This document shows positions 60,291 through 63,298 of a DNA stretch of 63,298 nucleotides, in pieces. Location of the stretch: the NCBI RefSeq assembly GCF_001320245.1, contig NZ_BCBA01000060.1:1-63298 (forward strand), in the 5' to 3' direction. How positions within the stretch are numbered: the first letter of the stretch is position 1; every line of letters starts with the position of its first letter. The translations under genes and the position numbers were made by a program. Under the pieces are notes generated by a model that did not search any database, was not told where the DNA came from, and worked only from the letters and a program-made list of their open reading frames with translations. Source of the DNA: Pseudomonas sp. NBRC 111124 (lineage in GTDB: Bacteria > Pseudomonadota > Gammaproteobacteria > Pseudomonadales > Pseudomonadaceae).

Positions 60291-63221
60291 ATGTCCAGCC
60301 AAGAACAAAAAAACCCCTCCCCTGCCCTCGACACGCTGATCCAGCGCGCCGGCCTGGCCAGCCCTTCGCTCAGCGAAGCCCAGGCGCATGCACTGCTGCA
60401 GGCACACTACGGCCTGGACGGTGACTTCACGGCGCTTGGCAGCCAGCAGGACCTGAACTTCCGTGTCGACTCAGCGCAAGGGCGCTTCGTGCTCAAGGCT
60501 TGCCACGGCAGCTACGCCCGGGTCGAACTGCAGGCGCAGCATGCCGCCCTGGCTTACTTGCGCGAGCAGGGCTTGCCAACGCCCGCCGTGCGAACTGCGC
60601 AAAATGGTGAAGACTTGCTGGCAGTGGACATCGACGGGCAACCGCTGCGGGTGCGCCTGCTCGATTACATCAACGGCCAGCCACTGACCCGCCTGGCGCA
60701 CATGCCGCCACGCCTGATGGCTGAACTGGGTACACTGTGCGCACGCGTCGACAAGGCCCTGGCCGACTTCGACCATCCAGGCCTTGTACGCACCCTGCAA
60801 TGGGACCCGCAACATGCCCAGGCGCTGATCGCGCACCTGCTGCCGGTGCTGCAAGACGCCGGGCAACGCACCCGCATCGAGCAGGCCACGCGCCTGGCCT
60901 GCGAACGTCTGGCCCCTTTGGCGAACCAGCTGCCAACCCAGGCCGTGCACCTGGACATCACCGACGACAACACCGTGTGGGCCCGCGATGACCAGCGCGA
61001 ATGGCAACTGCAAGGCGTGATCGACTTCGGCGACCTGTCGCGCACTTGGCGGATCGCCGACCTGTCGGTGACCTGCTCGGCGCTGCTGCACCATGCCGAA
61101 GGCAACCCATTGCGCATCCTGCCGGCAGTCAGCGCCTACCAGGCCCTCAACCCGCTGACCGAAGCCGAGCTGCGTGCCCTGTGGCCGCTGGTGCTGAACC
61201 GTGCGGCGGTGCTGGTGTTGAGCAGCGCGCAGCAGCTCGCCGTGGATCCAGGCAACCAGTACACCCGTGACAACATCGCCCATGAATGGGAAATCTTCGA
61301 TACCGCCACTGCAGTGCCTTTCGGCTTGATGCAAGCGGCCATTCTCCAGGCAGCCGGCCTGCAAGCCGACGCAGTGGGCCTGACGGGCTGTGCGCCGCTG
61401 CTCCCCGAGCTGGCCGGGCAGCCGGTCACCCGCATCGACCTGGGTGTGCTCAGCGTGCATTGCGAGGCCGGTAACTGGGAACAGCCGGGCTTCGACCAGC
61501 GCCTGCTGACCTCGCAGGCCGCGCCGGCCTGCAGCCTGCACGGCCAGTATCGCCTGTCGCAAACCCACATCGACCGCCCCGAAGAGCCTGCCACCTGCGC
61601 GCTGGGCGTTGAGTTGCATGTGCCCAATGGCAGCCCGGTTCAGGCGCCCGAAGCGGGCATCTGGCAACGTCACGGCGACGGCCGCGGCTGCCTGCTCACG
61701 CCGCACTGGGCGTTGTGGCTGCAAGGCCTGGAAGACGCACCGGCGGATGGTCAGGCCGTGGCCAAAGGGCAATCCCTGGGCAGCAGTTGCGGCTTCCTCA
61801 GCGTCCAGCTGTGCCTGGATACTCAACTCCAGCCGCCGTTCTTTGCCACACCATCGCAAGCTGCCGCCTGGCTGGCCCTGTGCCCGTCGCCTGCCGCCCT
61901 GCTGGGCTTCGATTGCGATGCCGAACCGTTGCCCGACCCGCAGGCCCTGTTGGCCCGTCGCGACGCCAGCTTCGCTCGCTCTCAGAAGCACTATTACGAG
62001 CAACCGCCGCAGATCGAGCGCGGCTGGCGCAACTACTTGATCGACCTGCAAGGCCGTTCGTACCTGGACATGCTCAACAACGTCGCCGTACTCGGCCACG
62101 GTCACCCGCGCATGGTCGCCGAATCGGCGCGCCAGTGGTCGTTGCTCAACACCAACTCACGCTTCCATTACGCCGCCATCACCGAGTTCTCCGAGCGCCT
62201 GCTAGCCCTCGCGCCCGCAGGCTTCGACCGGGTGTTCATGGTCAACAGCGGCACCGAGGCCAACGACCTTGCAATCCGCCTGGCTTGGGCTTACAGCGGT
62301 GGCCGTGACCTGCTGAGCGTGCTGGAGGCCTACCACGGCTGGTCAGTGGCCACCGATGCCATTTCCACCTCCATCGCTGACAACCCGCAGGCCTTGGAAA
62401 CCCGCCCGGACTGGGTGCACCCGGTGGAGGCGCCTAACACGTTCCGCGGCCGCTTCCGAGGTGCCGACACGGCTGCCGATTATCTGCGCGACGTGGACGC
62501 CAAGCTGGCCGAGCTCGATGCCCGTGGCCGCCAGCTGGCCGGCATCATCTGCGAGCCGGTGTACGGCAACGCCGGGGGCATTTCGCTGCCGGCCGGTTAC
62601 CTGCGCGAAGCGTATGCCAAGGTCCGCGCCCGTGGTGGGGTATGCATCGCCGACGAGGTGCAGGTTGGTTATGGCCGCCTGGGCGAGTACTTCTGGGGCT
62701 TCGAGGAACAGGGCGTGGTACCCGACATCATCACCATGGCCAAGGGCATGGGCAACGGCCAGCCGCTGGGGGTGGTGATCACCCGCCGCGAGATCGCCGA
62801 GGCACTGGAAGCCGAGGGCTACTTCTTCTCTTCCGCCGGCGGCAGCCCGGTCAGCTGCCGCATTGGCATGGCAGTGCTGGACGTGATGCAGGAGGAAGGC
62901 CTGTGGGACAACGCCCGCGACACCGGGCGTTATTTCAAGGCGCGCCTGCAGGCACTGGTCGACAAGCACCCGCTGGCCGGTGCGGCCCATGGTTCGGGCT
63001 TCTACCTGGGCCTGGAGCTGGTGCGCAACCGTGAAACCCTGGAGCCGGCCACCGAGGAGACCATGCTGCTGTGCGACCGCCTGCGCGAGCTGGGCATCTT
63101 CATGCAGCCGACCGGCGACTACCTCAACATCCTCAAGATCAAGCCGCCGATGTGCACCACCCGGGCCAGCGTCGACTACTTTGTCGACAGCATCGACCGG
63201 GTGCTTGGCGAAGGCCTGTAG
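60291..63221 (+). CDS. Fusion of phosphotransferase, degenerate M23 and class III aminotransferase domains
   Basis: A 976-residue cytoplasmic protein with three parts. Residues 1-340: aminoglycoside-phosphotransferase/homoserine-kinase-like kinase with HLDITDDN and VIDFGDLSR. Residues about 430-530: M23 peptidase-like beta domain (GVELHVPNGSPVQAPEAG) that lacks the usual His and Asp ligands. Residues about 560-976: class III PLP aminotransferase with IADEVQVGYGRLG and Lys818 (MAKGMGNGQP). The order matches fusions related to hydroxylysine kinase plus phospho-lyase (ETNPPL/PHYKPL), so the likely chemistry is phosphorylation of an amino alcohol followed by phospho-elimination; inference. Stands alone, divergent from the receptor. 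Confidence 0.9.
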   Translation: MSSQEQKNPSPALDTLIQRAGLASPSLSEAQAHALLQAHYGLDGDFTALGSQQDLNFRVDSAQGRFVLKACHGSYARVELQAQHAALAYLREQGLPTPAVRTAQNGEDLLAVDIDGQPLRVRLLDYINGQPLTRLAHMPPRLMAELGTLCARVDKALADFDHPGLVRTLQWDPQHAQALIAHLLPVLQDAGQRTRIEQATRLACERLAPLANQLPTQAVHLDITDDNTVWARDDQREWQLQGVIDFGDLSRTWRIADLSVTCSALLHHAEGNPLRILPAVSAYQALNPLTEAELRALWPLVLNRAAVLVLSSAQQLAVDPGNQYTRDNIAHEWEIFDTATAVPFGLMQAAILQAAGLQADAVGLTGCAPLLPELAGQPVTRIDLGVLSVHCEAGNWEQPGFDQRLLTSQAAPACSLHGQYRLSQTHIDRPEEPATCALGVELHVPNGSPVQAPEAGIWQRHGDGRGCLLTPHWALWLQGLEDAPADGQAVAKGQSLGSSCGFLSVQLCLDTQLQPPFFATPSQAAAWLALCPSPAALLGFDCDAEPLPDPQALLARRDASFARSQKHYYEQPPQIERGWRNYLIDLQGRSYLDMLNNVAVLGHGHPRMVAESARQWSLLNTNSRFHYAAITEFSERLLALAPAGFDRVFMVNSGTEANDLAIRLAWAYSGGRDLLSVLEAYHGWSVATDAISTSIADNPQALETRPDWVHPVEAPNTFRGRFRGADTAADYLRDVDAKLAELDARGRQLAGIICEPVYGNAGGISLPAGYLREAYAKVRARGGVCIADEVQVGYGRLGEYFWGFEEQGVVPDIITMAKGMGNGQPLGVVITRREIAEALEAEGYFFSSAGGSPVSCRIGMAVLDVMQEEGLWDNARDTGRYFKARLQALVDKHPLAGAAHGSGFYLGLELVRNRETLEPATEETMLLCDRLRELGIFMQPTGDYLNILKIKPPMCTTRASVDYFVDSIDRVLGEGL

Positions 63222-63298
63222 GGAATGGCGTAGGGGCTGGGGTGATAGACTTGAGATGCTCAGCGCCTGTGAGATCGAGCGCCGCCCGCGCGGCGCTT
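63222..63298. repeat. Right edge with second copy of the GATCGAGCGCCGC repeat
   Basis: No gene starts here. 63261-63298 repeats the element seen at 57833-57873; the hairpin is cut by the window end. It lies after the fusion gene and probably acts as its terminator. Confidence 0.75.

Overview
The window is chromosomal DNA of a Pseudomonas, most likely of the P. putida group. The evidence is a GC-rich coding style, Pseudomonas-type REP sequences, a ChrR reductase almost identical to the P. putida protein as I remember it, a short-chain acyl-CoA operon, a fused MrpA/B antiporter, and the block yej - mltD - gloB - methyltransferase - rnhA - dnaQ - ldcA typical of pseudomonads. All assignments come from reading the sequence and from memory of the families; no searches were run. 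No tRNA, rRNA, CRISPR array, transposase or prophage was seen.

Layout. 0-9.7 kb: small metabolic and regulatory genes (RhtA-like exporter, lipoprotein, aminopeptidase P, a DUF3182/hydrolase pair, a monooxygenase divergent from soxR, a GlxA-type regulator divergent from a cysteine hydrolase, and an XRE-cupin regulator divergent from a second DMT exporter). 9.8-15.9 kb: six-gene Mrp Na+/H+ antiporter operon. 15.9-17.8 kb: small genes, including a 32-codon ORF and a DksA paralogue with a reduced zinc site. 18.1-22.7 kb: a 1518-residue toxin-like protein. 22.7-28.3 kb: a five-gene beta-oxidation operon. 28.4-37.5 kb: two tandem ~1500-residue proteins with leucine-rich repeats and a C-terminal NEL-type ubiquitin ligase domain, preceded by an AraC regulator. 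38.6-41.5 kb: LysR regulator and phnWX for 2-aminoethylphosphonate degradation. 41.7-47.8 kb: chrR, a small ORF, ldcA, dnaQ, rnhA, a methyltransferase and gloB. 47.9-56.8 kb: mltD and a YejABEF-type peptide importer with two binding proteins. 56.8-63.3 kb: a structured leader with two small DUF proteins, a TonB-dependent receptor, and a large kinase/M23-like/aminotransferase fusion.

Most interesting points. (1) A palindrome with core GCACTATATTGC lies upstream of the RhtA-like exporter and twice between the XRE-cupin regulator and the second exporter, about 8.4 kb apart. This suggests one small regulon controlling two DMT exporters. (2) The tandem NEL proteins both keep the Cys-x-Asp catalytic motif, yet no type III secretion gene is in view. 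Inverted repeats cover or flank both of their ribosome-binding regions. (3) A textbook SoxR promoter with a 19-bp spacer reads into the monooxygenase gene. (4) An 11-bp inverted repeat includes the start codon of the first gene of the beta-oxidation operon. (5) The last gene joins a sugar/amine-kinase-like domain, a degenerate M23 domain and a class III aminotransferase/phospho-lyase domain.
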